DNA of 37,699 nucleotides from a virus, in the IMG/VR virus record IMGVR_UViG_3300046167_000372, positions 1-37,699 of that record. One strand, written 5' to 3'. Below are positions 15,124-24,219 of this stretch, in pieces. The notes beneath the pieces were generated by a model. The model did no database searches, had not been told where the DNA came from, and worked only from the letters and a program-made list of their open reading frames with translations. Made by a program: the position numbers and the translations under genes. The first letter of the stretch is position 1. Each line of letters opens with the position of its first letter.

Positions 15124-15893
15124 TACTTCTTTGCTCTTTTGTGCCACTTAGGTAGCAGATCATTATCTTGCACATACTTTGCATTAGACGGTTTTCCGTT
15201 CTTGACTAAGTACATAAATGCGTTTAATCTAGCAAGTCCCCATTGTACGGCTGATGTAACCTTCGGTGAGTGAGATGTATTGTATGCACCCATACCACGA
15301 AGTACAACACGTTTTGCAGCGCCAAGGCCAACCTTTTTATCCGGGTACTTTTCATTATAATTATCTACCTTGCTTTTAATTTGCTTTACAACCTTAGCAG
15401 ATAGTTTGCCACCTTTTCCAACTCCTTTCGGATTTTTGTTAGGAGTATCGCTTTTAGGCGCTTTGGGAGATTTCTTAATCGATCCATCCTTGCCTTGCGT
15501 AGCGTAGTCATCTTTGACTTTGCGATCACCCCAAGAGACGTCAGCCACATCTGTGCTTGCTTTGACAGTTCCTTTTCGGATACTCTCTGCTTTTTTAATT
15601 GCCCAATTAACTCCGCTTGTTCCACCCCAACCAAGCCAAGCAACATAACCTCTATCTTTCCAAGGCGTACTCTTATACTTAGGATCAATTGCAGCATTTT
15701 TGCGATGACGATTGAAGCCAGCCATCTTAGCAATAGTTTCATAACTTAATTTTTGTTTGTTAGCCAATTGTCTCGCTCTGGCCCAACCCACAGGTGTCAT
15801 GCCTTTTACCTCATTTCCATACTTCTTCTTCCACTCAAGAACTTTCTTAGCGTTGTTAGATGCAGATGATGGGTAGTCGTTGTAAGTAGCCAT
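15123..15893 (-). CDS. DUF5824-containing virion-associated protein
   Basis: 256 aa with two domains. Residues about 1-100 have a helical domain with GMTPVGWARARQLANKQ and GYVAWLGWGGTSG. A basic linker follows (about 125-165), and the C-terminus is the DUF5824 pattern, RGMGAYNTSHSPKVTSA through LNAFMYLVKNGKP and YVQDNDLLP (about 205-250). The domain is shared with other phages and giant viruses and its activity is unknown. Placement between tail hub and capsid protease suggests it is packaged or used in head morphogenesis. The strong positive charge fits DNA contact. Confidence 0.6.
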   Translation of the reverse strand: MATYNDYPSSASNNAKKVLEWKKKYGNEVKGMTPVGWARARQLANKQKLSYETIAKMAGFNRHRKNAAIDPKYKSTPWKDRGYVAWLGWGGTSGVNWAIKKAESIRKGTVKASTDVADVSWGDRKVKDDYATQGKDGSIKKSPKAPKSDTPNKNPKGVGKGGKLSAKVVKQIKSKVDNYNEKYPDKKVGLGAAKRVVLRGMGAYNTSHSPKVTSAVQWGLARLNAFMYLVKNGKPSNAKYVQDNDLLPKWHKRAKK

Positions 15894-15902
15894 ATAAATA
15901 AT

Positions 15903-18461
15903 TTACAATATAATTGCCTCTACCTCTCCATAAATACCTAGATCATAAACCTTGCCCTTGAAAGATTTTATAATTATCTGGTTAGATCCAAGGAAGTCCA
16001 TTGTCACATCAGAGTAATTGTTCTTTATATCGAAACCATAGTCTGTGTCAAAGAATGCAGTAAAAGAAACTTTAGAACTATTGTAGAAATTTATATTATC
16101 ATTTTCTATAAAGAAGTCATATAGTTCTGTTGGTTGATCTAATTCATCAAAGTATCTTAAAGGCAAAGAATTTGGTTTAGAGGAGACAAACCTAGGGAAT
16201 ACATGACCTCTCATTGTTTCGTATATCAAACCCTTGTATCCATTTCTTTCTACAAACCTCGCCCTTCTGATATTTGTTTTATAGTTAGGGGTATCTATAT
16301 ATCCAAAGACAATTCCTATTTCCGTTCTCTTGGTAAAAGCGTTTTCTGTAAACCCTATTTCGTACTCATTAAATCCTTCTGGTATTTCAATAAACGTCTC
16401 ATCTCCACATAGAGATTTGTTATAGAACCTAGATGTCAGGCTGAACTTTAAGTCATCTGATCCTGCTAAATTTAGATCTGTAACACCATAACCTTCTTCA
16501 TCAAAGAATAATCCATTTGCGGATGTAGATATTTCTAGTGACTTAGCAAGTCTGCTGACAACTTCCACAGATATGTTTTCCCTGTCATCAACTCTTGATG
16601 TTATATTTGTACTAGTATTTAAAGATCTTATGTCAGGCAACCTATCTATTAAAACATTATCCGAGTTCTGATCATACACAGCAGAAAGATTGAACCTAGC
16701 AATAATCTCCTTCATAACATCGTATGGAGTTATACTTAATTCCTCAAACATCCATCTTAAATTAATGTCATCATCATTAAAGTAAGGGTTGTGTGTTCCT
16801 GTAGCAAGTAAGGCTGTGTAAAGAACACCTACGTTGTTAGGATCTTCCCTGTAAACTCCTTTGATCATTTCTTCAGAACCAACAGATTTTGTCGCTAACT
16901 GATCAGGTATAACACCATCATCAGCCATTGATGTCATATTGAAGTACGGCTGCCAAGTAGAAACATATTGAACGTCAATATCTCCACTAACCCATTCAAC
17001 CTCGATAGTGACAGCGTAAGTAGATCCAGCATCAATAGCAACTTCTTTTCGCTCCCAGATAAAATCACCTATGTCGTTTGTATCAAATCTAAGTTGGCAG
17101 TTAAGTACCGTTTTCCATTGCGTATCAGTTACATTTATGTAATCCTTAACCCTATGTCCTTGTGGATGAGTATATACCCCCCAATAATCATAAGTAGATC
17201 CACTTGTTATTTCTGCAACAGTTGCATCCGAAACATTTAACTGCTTAATAGATCCGTCTGAATTACACATTCTTAATCTTTCAGCCGGACTACCATCTTT
17301 CCATATAACTGCGTTAAACACAATTTTTGCGGTAGACGTGCTTGGGTAGATCTCCTTGACCATGTTATAAGATCCTGCTGAGGTCTTAATCATTGGCATC
17401 TCGAATCCAACCCATCCTGTTCCGATAGTTGTATCCTGGGCTGTTGCTCTAGAAGTGAAACTCATGTGAGGACCAAAGTATGCTCTTGCTACATCTGTAC
17501 CATCGTTAGGAACATTGGTTGTGTAGTTTAATCCGTAGTCTGTGTCTACAGGATTAGATCCAGGAGTTCCGTTATAATTCCATCCAAATGTTTGTAATGG
17601 AAATGAATCTCTCTCTAGAGAACTAGTGTTTACTAAGTTAGCATCCCCTGTAAAATTATTAACGAAGTATTCGTATGGTCCTTCGACTAGAATTAATCCT
17701 CTTGTTCTTGATCTAGTTGAGGAAAGAAGTTTTCCTGGTATCGCCATGTATAGATCAGAAGGATTATTTCCCGGTATAGAAGATGTATAGTTTCCTAGTT
17801 CAAAAAATCTACTAGTAACCCCTGATCCAGCAGCAGTAAAAAATCTATCTACAAAATCCTTAACTCTTATTGCCGGAACAAAACCTGCTCTATCACTATC
17901 AAAACCAAACTGAATAAATTGTCTTGCAGCATAACCGAATTTATTTGTGTCGTTACAGAAATCTATATAAGGAAACATAACATCTTCCATAGTTGGAGAT
18001 GTGCCTATAAACCCGGATTGAGAGGAAAGAAATTGATCAAAAGATGTAAGAGAGTTGTAGTCGCTGTATAGATCATACATCGTCTTTTCTTTAGCAATCT
18101 GAAATATCTCTTGTATTTTATCTACCAACCTTACATTTACTACAGGTATAGCGTTATTAAAGTCAAACGACTCAACATACATATTACCGATCAGTATAGA
18201 TGTTCCGTTTAATAATAAATCAAAATCAAATGGAGTAGTAGGATTTGTAGTGTATGTCGTTCCCCTGGGATCATAGTCTATAACAGCCGTATTATTCTCT
18301 GTCATAGGTATAGAAAGAGAAACACCTATAGGAACTCTGAGTTTATCAATGTTATCTACATTGTAAAAATCTAACTCAAAATCTATAGTTGCATCCGGAA
18401 ACAAGTCAATGTCCGAATAACTGCTAGCAGCCTTTTTCTTTACTTTTAATCTGTAATCCAT
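15903..18461 (-). CDS. Tail hub/tip protein (Tal-like by position)
   Basis: 852 aa, beta-rich, with no membrane segment. The opening region (DATIDFELDFYNVDNIDKLR) and a series of strand-turn repeats resemble large tail-tip proteins of Bacteroidota siphoviruses. A later region, EELSITPYDVMKEIIARF, recalls the helix that joins hub domains. It follows the tape measure and a Dit-like gene, the usual place for the baseplate hub. Role: closing the tail tube and anchoring fibres. The start overlaps the upstream gene by one base. Confidence 0.6.
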   Translation of the reverse strand: MDYRLKVKKKAASSYSDIDLFPDATIDFELDFYNVDNIDKLRVPIGVSLSIPMTENNTAVIDYDPRGTTYTTNPTTPFDFDLLLNGTSILIGNMYVESFDFNNAIPVVNVRLVDKIQEIFQIAKEKTMYDLYSDYNSLTSFDQFLSSQSGFIGTSPTMEDVMFPYIDFCNDTNKFGYAARQFIQFGFDSDRAGFVPAIRVKDFVDRFFTAAGSGVTSRFFELGNYTSSIPGNNPSDLYMAIPGKLLSSTRSRTRGLILVEGPYEYFVNNFTGDANLVNTSSLERDSFPLQTFGWNYNGTPGSNPVDTDYGLNYTTNVPNDGTDVARAYFGPHMSFTSRATAQDTTIGTGWVGFEMPMIKTSAGSYNMVKEIYPSTSTAKIVFNAVIWKDGSPAERLRMCNSDGSIKQLNVSDATVAEITSGSTYDYWGVYTHPQGHRVKDYINVTDTQWKTVLNCQLRFDTNDIGDFIWERKEVAIDAGSTYAVTIEVEWVSGDIDVQYVSTWQPYFNMTSMADDGVIPDQLATKSVGSEEMIKGVYREDPNNVGVLYTALLATGTHNPYFNDDDINLRWMFEELSITPYDVMKEIIARFNLSAVYDQNSDNVLIDRLPDIRSLNTSTNITSRVDDRENISVEVVSRLAKSLEISTSANGLFFDEEGYGVTDLNLAGSDDLKFSLTSRFYNKSLCGDETFIEIPEGFNEYEIGFTENAFTKRTEIGIVFGYIDTPNYKTNIRRARFVERNGYKGLIYETMRGHVFPRFVSSKPNSLPLRYFDELDQPTELYDFFIENDNINFYNSSKVSFTAFFDTDYGFDIKNNYSDVTMDFLGSNQIIIKSFKGKVYDLGIYGEVEAIIL

Positions 18462-19069
18462 TACTTAATGAGAACATTAAAATTTAGTGCAGTCTTGATC
18501 TTTCCGTTTGTAGCAACCACAGAGAGTTCTGATGGAGAGACTTTGTATGCAACATTTCTACAAGAGTCAACTAAAACCTTTTCATCAAACGAATATAGCG
18601 ATCTAAAGTTAGCACCGAATTCAACGCGCTCTTCTGGAGCCACGATATTGTATGACTCAACAGCATGGTACGGATTAAATTGTTTTCCGTATGTAGCAAG
18701 TTGTATGTTTGGAGAAAGGCTATAGTTTTTTAGATCAAGTATAGATGTACTTGGTAGTGAGTAATATTCTAGTTTTATTACGTCTGTATCTACTTCGATC
18801 AGGTTTCCGTACACATCAGAATCAAATCCACAGGTTAATCTAAAGTCTAAGCCATCATAATTTTGATCCTCGAAAACACTATATAAGTTTTTTTCTACTC
18901 CGTTTTGAACAACTGTAACCTTTACAATATCATAAAGATTTATAGGAAATGAAGGCGATGGGCTTTGCTCTTCAATTATTGTAAAGTTATTATCCCCTAC
19001 GCTTTCAATCTTACAATCTATGTTCGCAGTAGTATAAGAACTTATTCTGTATATGCTATAATCACTCAT
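18461..19069 (-). CDS. Distal tail (Dit-like) protein, by position
   Basis: 202 aa, beta-rich, with alternating strands and no transmembrane segment. It lies exactly between the tape measure and the hub gene, sharing one-base overlaps with both. In siphoviruses this slot encodes the distal tail protein that forms the ring between tube and tip. There is no sequence motif that would prove it. Confidence 0.5.
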   Translation of the reverse strand: MSDYSIYRISSYTTANIDCKIESVGDNNFTIIEEQSPSPSFPINLYDIVKVTVVQNGVEKNLYSVFEDQNYDGLDFRLTCGFDSDVYGNLIEVDTDVIKLEYYSLPSTSILDLKNYSLSPNIQLATYGKQFNPYHAVESYNIVAPEERVEFGANFRSLYSFDEKVLVDSCRNVAYKVSPSELSVVATNGKIKTALNFNVLIK

Positions 19070-22000
19070 TAGATGGTTGTATTGTTATCTTTAATCCTTC
19101 TGGCAGTCTCGTCTTTTCTGAGATCCGAAGATGTCACAAATGCTCTAACAGGCTTGCTGCTGTTTATAGCGGTGTTAGTCGTTGCCTCTGCGATAGCCTT
19201 TAGATAATTTACACTTTCTTGTGCAGATGGCCCAAAGTCTGAAGGGCTATTCGTTACTAAACCACCATTGGCAAATTTTCTTGTTGAGTTATTGATTCGC
19301 TCTAACAAATCCCTATGTAAAGAAGATGCTCTCTTGTTTACAATAAACTCACCGCCTTCCATTTCGTAACCAGATCTTCCTTTTACAGTAAATGGAATAC
19401 CTCCCTGTTCGTGACTTGGACCATGTACCATACCCCCTTCAGCAAACTTCTTAGGTATAAATTGTCTTTGGTTAATAGCACTAACCTCAGCGCCGTAGGC
19501 TGCTGTAGCCAGCGCAGCAGTAATAGCGGAACTGATAGCAAGATCAGTAGGAATTACTTTACCGGCCTTGATCAATTCAGGAATAATAGATCCTAAAGAC
19601 TCTAAGTAATCTGTTCTAGCCTTACTCTTATCTCTTTGCTGCTCCGCATCAAAAAGTTTTTTATCGATAGCATTCTCCTCAGCAACTTGCTTCTTTCTTA
19701 ACTGAGCCTGTCTTCTTCTGTACTGAGACTCATTAATCAATCCGTTTTCAAACTGCTGCTTTGCTAAGTAATCTTCTGTTTCGTATCTAGACTTTAGTGC
19801 TTCTTTTTCAGCCTCAAGTCTGTTTTTTAGATTTTCGAATGCAGTATCATTAAAGTTTCCAATGGCTTCAGAAACAACGCTGATCGCTTCATCAAGACCA
19901 TCTGACAGGATCTCTCTCCAATCAATTGGATTTTCCTGATCATCCATAGTCTTGGCAAACAATGCCTCAACAGCCGAGATCATCTCAGAATCATCACCTG
20001 CGATTGCTAACAATTGTTTTCTGTAATCTTCAAGAAGTTTAGTTCTGGCTTCATTAAATTTACCTGTGCCTATATCACCCTCATTATACTCATCTTCAAG
20101 GGCTTTTAATTGCTTCTGGAAGTTTTGAGCAGATAAGTTGATTATGTCCGCGCCCGGCATCAAGGCCTCGTTCTTCTCGTTGTACTTCTCAATTAATCGA
20201 TCTAGTGTCTCGATCTCTCTTTGTTGCACAGATATATTGTAAGCACCTTGCTTTGTGCTAGCATCTTCTGCTGCCATAGCAGCCTCTGTTTCTGCTTTCT
20301 TTTCCTGAAGTCTTTCAATCAAGGCATCGTTACTCGCCTTTAACTCGTAGTTGAGATCAATCTGCTCCTGAGTGTTTTCCATGTATTCCTCATTTGCTTC
20401 ATTCTCAATTTTCATTAGATCAGAAGTTCTTTGAAGAGTGTCTTTATAGTCCTCATATCGATCTACCAGATCCTTAAAGTTTCTTGCTCTACGTCTTTCT
20501 ATCTTGTCAGCCTCTTTATTGCCTTCTATCTCAATCCCAATAAGGTTGGCAATAAGTCTATAGAACTTAGATAGTTCTGCTCGTCTGGCCTCGTACGCTA
20601 GTTTGTCGTTTTCAAATCTTTTCTTTGTACCAGCATCCTGCTCTTTTGTGATTTGATCTTCAAGGAATTTTATTTCCTCCGTAAGAGAGAACATTTCACC
20701 TTTTACAGTATTAGCAAGTATGTCTGCTCTTTCTTCAATGTCCTCTCCTAGTTGTTCTGCTACGATTAACTCGTCTAATTTAGGTTGGAATCTTTCAGAG
20801 GTTTCGTTTCTCTCTCTTGTTACAATTATGTTCTTTCTTTCTTGCTCCTCAAGTTCTCTTAGTTTCTCTGTGTAACCAGCGACAGCATCTCCAATTTTAG
20901 ATGGAACCCTTACCGTGTTGTAAACCTCTTGACCTTTTGGAAGGAAGGCTGATGCTGCTGCATCTAACTGCTTAACGCCTTCTGTTGCTTCAACATACTT
21001 TTTCTTTACTTCTTCGTATGTCATTTCCTCTTGCTCCGCAACTCTTCTTAAAGCAACCTCTAGAGCATCTGTGCCATCAACTACATTCTCAAGATCATCT
21101 GAAACACCTTCGTATCCAATTTCTTTAATCAACTTAAATGCTTGTGATACACGGCTTGCTGATGCTGATATATTCAGGAGGACTACCTCAAAGAAACCGC
21201 TTTGAATAATAGCCTCTCCGATACCAATTTGATAGGCGTTTATAGCAGACTTCAATATGTCCATTTGACCAGAGAACGTATCAGCCTGGGTAGCAGCAGA
21301 TTCCATTGCTCTTCCTTGTGAGTAGTATGTTTTTTCAGATTCTTTTAACTGCTCTATATTATCAACAAGGGTGATTAACTGAGCAGCATTTCTCTTACCC
21401 ACCAACTCAACGGCTTCAGAAAGTGAAAGATTTTCTTTACCTAGTTCCTCTAATTTTGCTTTTAGATCAATGGTTTCAGTACCTAGTTCTGTAAAAATAC
21501 CACGAAGACCTGTACCGATTCGGGATGCTGTAAAGCCATTGTCCGCAAGTATAGCCATTGCTCCGGCAGTTTCCTGTAAACTAAAACCAAGCCCTGATGC
21601 AAGAGGTCCAACATACTGAATCGCTGTACCAAAGGAACTCATTGATAATGCAGATTCGTTGATTGTGGTTACAATTGTATCAACGATAACTCCAGACTCT
21701 TCTGCTAACAAACCAAATTGGTTTATGATTTTACCAACTTGAGATGCTACAGCATCAAGACTTTCCCCAAGAGCCTGCGCTCCAAACGCAATAGAACTAG
21801 TAGCCGCGACTACATCGTCAGCAGAGAATCCCAACTTAGAGAGTTCTGTCTGTAATCCCACTATTTCATCAGCAGTAAACTTTGTGGATCCTGCTACAGA
21901 AATTGCTGTTTCGCTAAGTTTCTTTAGTTCTTCTCCAGATACGTTTGCTACAGCGGATAGGTTTGCTACGTTTTTTTCAAATTCAGCGCCTGCGCTAAGA

Positions 22001-22398
22001 GCATCTGTAGTAAAGAACTTGAATGCTTTGATAGCAAGGTTAATCGCCTGGAAAGCAACTCCATACTTGATAAGGTTCTTAGCAGCACCTAAAAATCCGT
22101 TGCTTGATTTTTTAGTATTGCTACCTGCGACCTCACTTGCTTTTGCAAACTTACCTAAGGCATCTCCACCTTGTTGGACAAGTTTTCTATGGCTCTTAAA
22201 AGTTGTAGACAGATTACCCATAGTAACCTGTAATTTCTTAGCGGACATACGAGCGTTGTCGTACGCTTTCTTATGCTTTGCTAGAGCCTGATCATATTTT
22301 TTAGTACCCTTCTCAACCTTTGCTAACTCGGCCTGGGCCTGTTTAAGTTCTTTAGTGTACTTGTCTAATTGCTCAATCGCCTTTCTTGTAGCACTCAT
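19069..22398 (-). CDS. Tail tape measure protein (TP901 family)
   Basis: 1109 aa. The N-terminal coiled coil (1-60) leads to the conserved TP901 core (about 130-340), with LSAVANVSGEELKKLSE, TKFTADEIVGLQTELSKLGF and AGAMAILADNGFTASRIGTG. A hydrophobic stretch near 105-130 and a long charged coiled-coil zone (about 520-960) follow. Its length sets the tail length, suggesting a tail well over 100 nm at the usual 1.5 angstrom per residue. It overlaps the upstream gene by 4 nt. Confidence 0.9.
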   Translation of the reverse strand: MSATRKAIEQLDKYTKELKQAQAELAKVEKGTKKYDQALAKHKKAYDNARMSAKKLQVTMGNLSTTFKSHRKLVQQGGDALGKFAKASEVAGSNTKKSSNGFLGAAKNLIKYGVAFQAINLAIKAFKFFTTDALSAGAEFEKNVANLSAVANVSGEELKKLSETAISVAGSTKFTADEIVGLQTELSKLGFSADDVVAATSSIAFGAQALGESLDAVASQVGKIINQFGLLAEESGVIVDTIVTTINESALSMSSFGTAIQYVGPLASGLGFSLQETAGAMAILADNGFTASRIGTGLRGIFTELGTETIDLKAKLEELGKENLSLSEAVELVGKRNAAQLITLVDNIEQLKESEKTYYSQGRAMESAATQADTFSGQMDILKSAINAYQIGIGEAIIQSGFFEVVLLNISASASRVSQAFKLIKEIGYEGVSDDLENVVDGTDALEVALRRVAEQEEMTYEEVKKKYVEATEGVKQLDAAASAFLPKGQEVYNTVRVPSKIGDAVAGYTEKLRELEEQERKNIIVTRERNETSERFQPKLDELIVAEQLGEDIEERADILANTVKGEMFSLTEEIKFLEDQITKEQDAGTKKRFENDKLAYEARRAELSKFYRLIANLIGIEIEGNKEADKIERRRARNFKDLVDRYEDYKDTLQRTSDLMKIENEANEEYMENTQEQIDLNYELKASNDALIERLQEKKAETEAAMAAEDASTKQGAYNISVQQREIETLDRLIEKYNEKNEALMPGADIINLSAQNFQKQLKALEDEYNEGDIGTGKFNEARTKLLEDYRKQLLAIAGDDSEMISAVEALFAKTMDDQENPIDWREILSDGLDEAISVVSEAIGNFNDTAFENLKNRLEAEKEALKSRYETEDYLAKQQFENGLINESQYRRRQAQLRKKQVAEENAIDKKLFDAEQQRDKSKARTDYLESLGSIIPELIKAGKVIPTDLAISSAITAALATAAYGAEVSAINQRQFIPKKFAEGGMVHGPSHEQGGIPFTVKGRSGYEMEGGEFIVNKRASSLHRDLLERINNSTRKFANGGLVTNSPSDFGPSAQESVNYLKAIAEATTNTAINSSKPVRAFVTSSDLRKDETARRIKDNNTTI

Positions 22399-23051
22399 TT
22401 AGTATGATTTGTAAAAATTATTTCTTGTTGAGTTGTAACTAAAGTAAGAAACAACTCATATATTCTTGCTGTATAAGCAGTCTTTGCTCTGTTGACTGTT
22501 TTCAATACACCCTTTTCTCCATAAAACGGATCTGTAAGATCTGTCTTTTTTATACCTTTTTTAGCGATGCTCCTTGATATAACATAAGCAACTCTACTAA
22601 CATCAGAGATACTATCAGGATCTATATTCCTTTTTATTCCTCTTTCTGTTATAGTGAAAGTCTTTCCTTTCTTCGCCTTCAGCCTAATCCACTCCTCTAT
22701 TCTTTCTCCGTTTGGCCACCATGCTTTGTTTGGAGATTTACCACTCAACCAAAAGTATTGTGGCTCTACTCCGTGTTTTATGTTTAATCTAACAGTAACA
22801 CCCACGACTTTATTTGCAGAGGTAATAACTCTAACGATTACAGAGTCAGGTCTTATTAGCCATTTGTCATCTGCTGAAGGATTTATAGAACCTGTGACAT
22901 CTGGTCTTGATAATCCTCCTGTAGCAATATGATCATTTTTCTTTACGTTTTTTATAATACGCTTAATGATCTGAGACTTACGGAACTCCTTAGCCAAAGC
23001 CGCTACCACGATCACCTTGATCATGTTTTGTATTTGCTTTGGACTACGCAT
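22395..23051 (-). CDS. Tail-completion/neck protein (HK97 gp10-like by context)
   Basis: 218 aa, basic. The helical N-terminus (PKQIQNMIKVIVVAALAKEF) and a central TVRLNIKHGVEPQYFWLSG/WPNGERIEEWIRLKAKKG segment give it the look of head-tail joining or tail-completion proteins of the gp10 group. It sits between a terminator-like tail gene and the tape measure. Assignment is by texture and position. Confidence 0.5.
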   Translation of the reverse strand: MRSPKQIQNMIKVIVVAALAKEFRKSQIIKRIIKNVKKNDHIATGGLSRPDVTGSINPSADDKWLIRPDSVIVRVITSANKVVGVTVRLNIKHGVEPQYFWLSGKSPNKAWWPNGERIEEWIRLKAKKGKTFTITERGIKRNIDPDSISDVSRVAYVISRSIAKKGIKKTDLTDPFYGEKGVLKTVNRAKTAYTARIYELFLTLVTTQQEIIFTNHTK

Positions 23052-23488
23052 TAAAAGTTAATAGTTCTGGTATGTGGTTTTCTAGCCAAGGTAAAACTAA
23101 AATCAGCAATCGCTGAGGTGATGTTATAGTCACTCAAATTATCTACGTTAAGATCTACACCACCAAACTCAACATCATAATCAGACTGCATCAAGTGATC
23201 TTGAAGTTGTCCCATCACAAAAATGTTTTCGTCCATTGAGTTGATGTGCGCCTCATCGTTTTCGGCAGGTATCTTATCTAGTAGTACAATGCCGAAATCA
23301 ATGTAGTATGCAGGGGAGTTAGATTCTCTGGAAATATTCGCATCCAAAGGCATGATTATCATAGAGCGGTAATTAAACTCGTATGACTCCAACTCATCCT
23401 CAGACTTAACTAAGATTACCTCGTTAACCATTTCATGGCGCTCACCGAAATCCTTTAAAGCCTCATATAAGTTTCTGAGGTTATTCAT
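23051..23488 (-). CDS. Probable tail terminator protein
   Basis: 145 aa, acidic, with an N-terminal helix (LRNLYEALKDFGERHEMVN) and alternating strands (SMIIMPLDANI, YYIDFGIVLLDKI), then NSMDENIFVMGQLQDHL. This alternation is typical of small alpha-beta tail terminators, which cap the tube before joining to heads. It has the TTGTAAATT motif upstream (23511-23503), overlapping the preceding stop codon. Confidence 0.55.
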   Translation of the reverse strand: MNNLRNLYEALKDFGERHEMVNEVILVKSEDELESYEFNYRSMIIMPLDANISRESNSPAYYIDFGIVLLDKIPAENDEAHINSMDENIFVMGQLQDHLMQSDYDVEFGGVDLNVDNLSDYNITSAIADFSFTLARKPHTRTINF

Positions 23489-23505
23489 AAATCCTTTTTT
23501 GTAAT

Positions 23506-24219
23506 TTACAATCTACGCATAGCAGCGGCCTGTCTTTGTTGTGCTGCTTCAATCTTATTTTTTTGCGCTAAGTAACTCATCTCTGGAAGCACTACGTTCA
23601 TCTTTAGCATATAGATCTCATCGTAAATCCTTATATCTTCTTTGGCTAGCATCCTAACTATCGAGTACCAATACCATTGCTGATTAAACACCTCGTCTGC
23701 ACCAGGTGTGCTAAATTCGTCATCGTTGGTTTCATCTGGATCAGGTGTTGCGTAAAACACTCCAGAGAATTGTTTAAACAAAATCAACTCGCGATTCGCT
23801 AGAAATTTATTTACGACATTATAAAGATCCTGGACCGGTGTGTTTAGGATGGCTTCGCGATGCTGCGCCTCTTTGGACTCGTCCGTGTTGTCGTACTCTA
23901 CCTCATCTAAAGGTCTAAGTATGTAAGTCATCAATTCAAGGTCCATGTCGCTCGCATTATTGAACTTAAACTTACCTGTTAGGATCTGCTCCACCATGAT
24001 AAACTGACCCAGCACTAGATCAAACACATTGTCATACACCTTAAACTTAGACTTAACCTCTTCCGTTATCGTATGGCTTGAGACAAGCGGGTAAGTCTCT
24101 TTAATGCTGCGAAGCATTCTAATGCGCTCTAACAGTTCTAAATTCTCAAGATAAGCATTCATACTCTCCGGACTAGAAAGTTTGTCAGAGAGGCTTATAT
24201 GTGTCTTAAAATCGATCAT
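23506..24219 (-). CDS. Hypothetical head/neck protein, 237 aa
   Basis: I start at ATG 24219, which overlaps the terminase stop (ATGA); an earlier frame extension lies within terminase. The protein is acidic and mostly helical, with an aromatic cluster near residue 190 (NQQWYWYSIVRML) and a Gln/Ala-rich basic C-terminus. It follows the terminase, where many phages encode the portal, but it lacks portal features. It may be a connector or a packaging accessory. Unrecognised family. Confidence 0.5.
   Translation of the reverse strand: MIDFKTHISLSDKLSSPESMNAYLENLELLERIRMLRSIKETYPLVSSHTITEEVKSKFKVYDNVFDLVLGQFIMVEQILTGKFKFNNASDMDLELMTYILRPLDEVEYDNTDESKEAQHREAILNTPVQDLYNVVNKFLANRELILFKQFSGVFYATPDPDETNDDEFSTPGADEVFNQQWYWYSIVRMLAKEDIRIYDEIYMLKMNVVLPEMSYLAQKNKIEAAQQRQAAAMRRL

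Noticed and set aside
14914-15147. Longer GTG start for the membrane-coiled-coil protein
   Set aside because: ATG 15123 overlaps the preceding stop in the TAATG arrangement used throughout this operon, so the shorter form is preferred.
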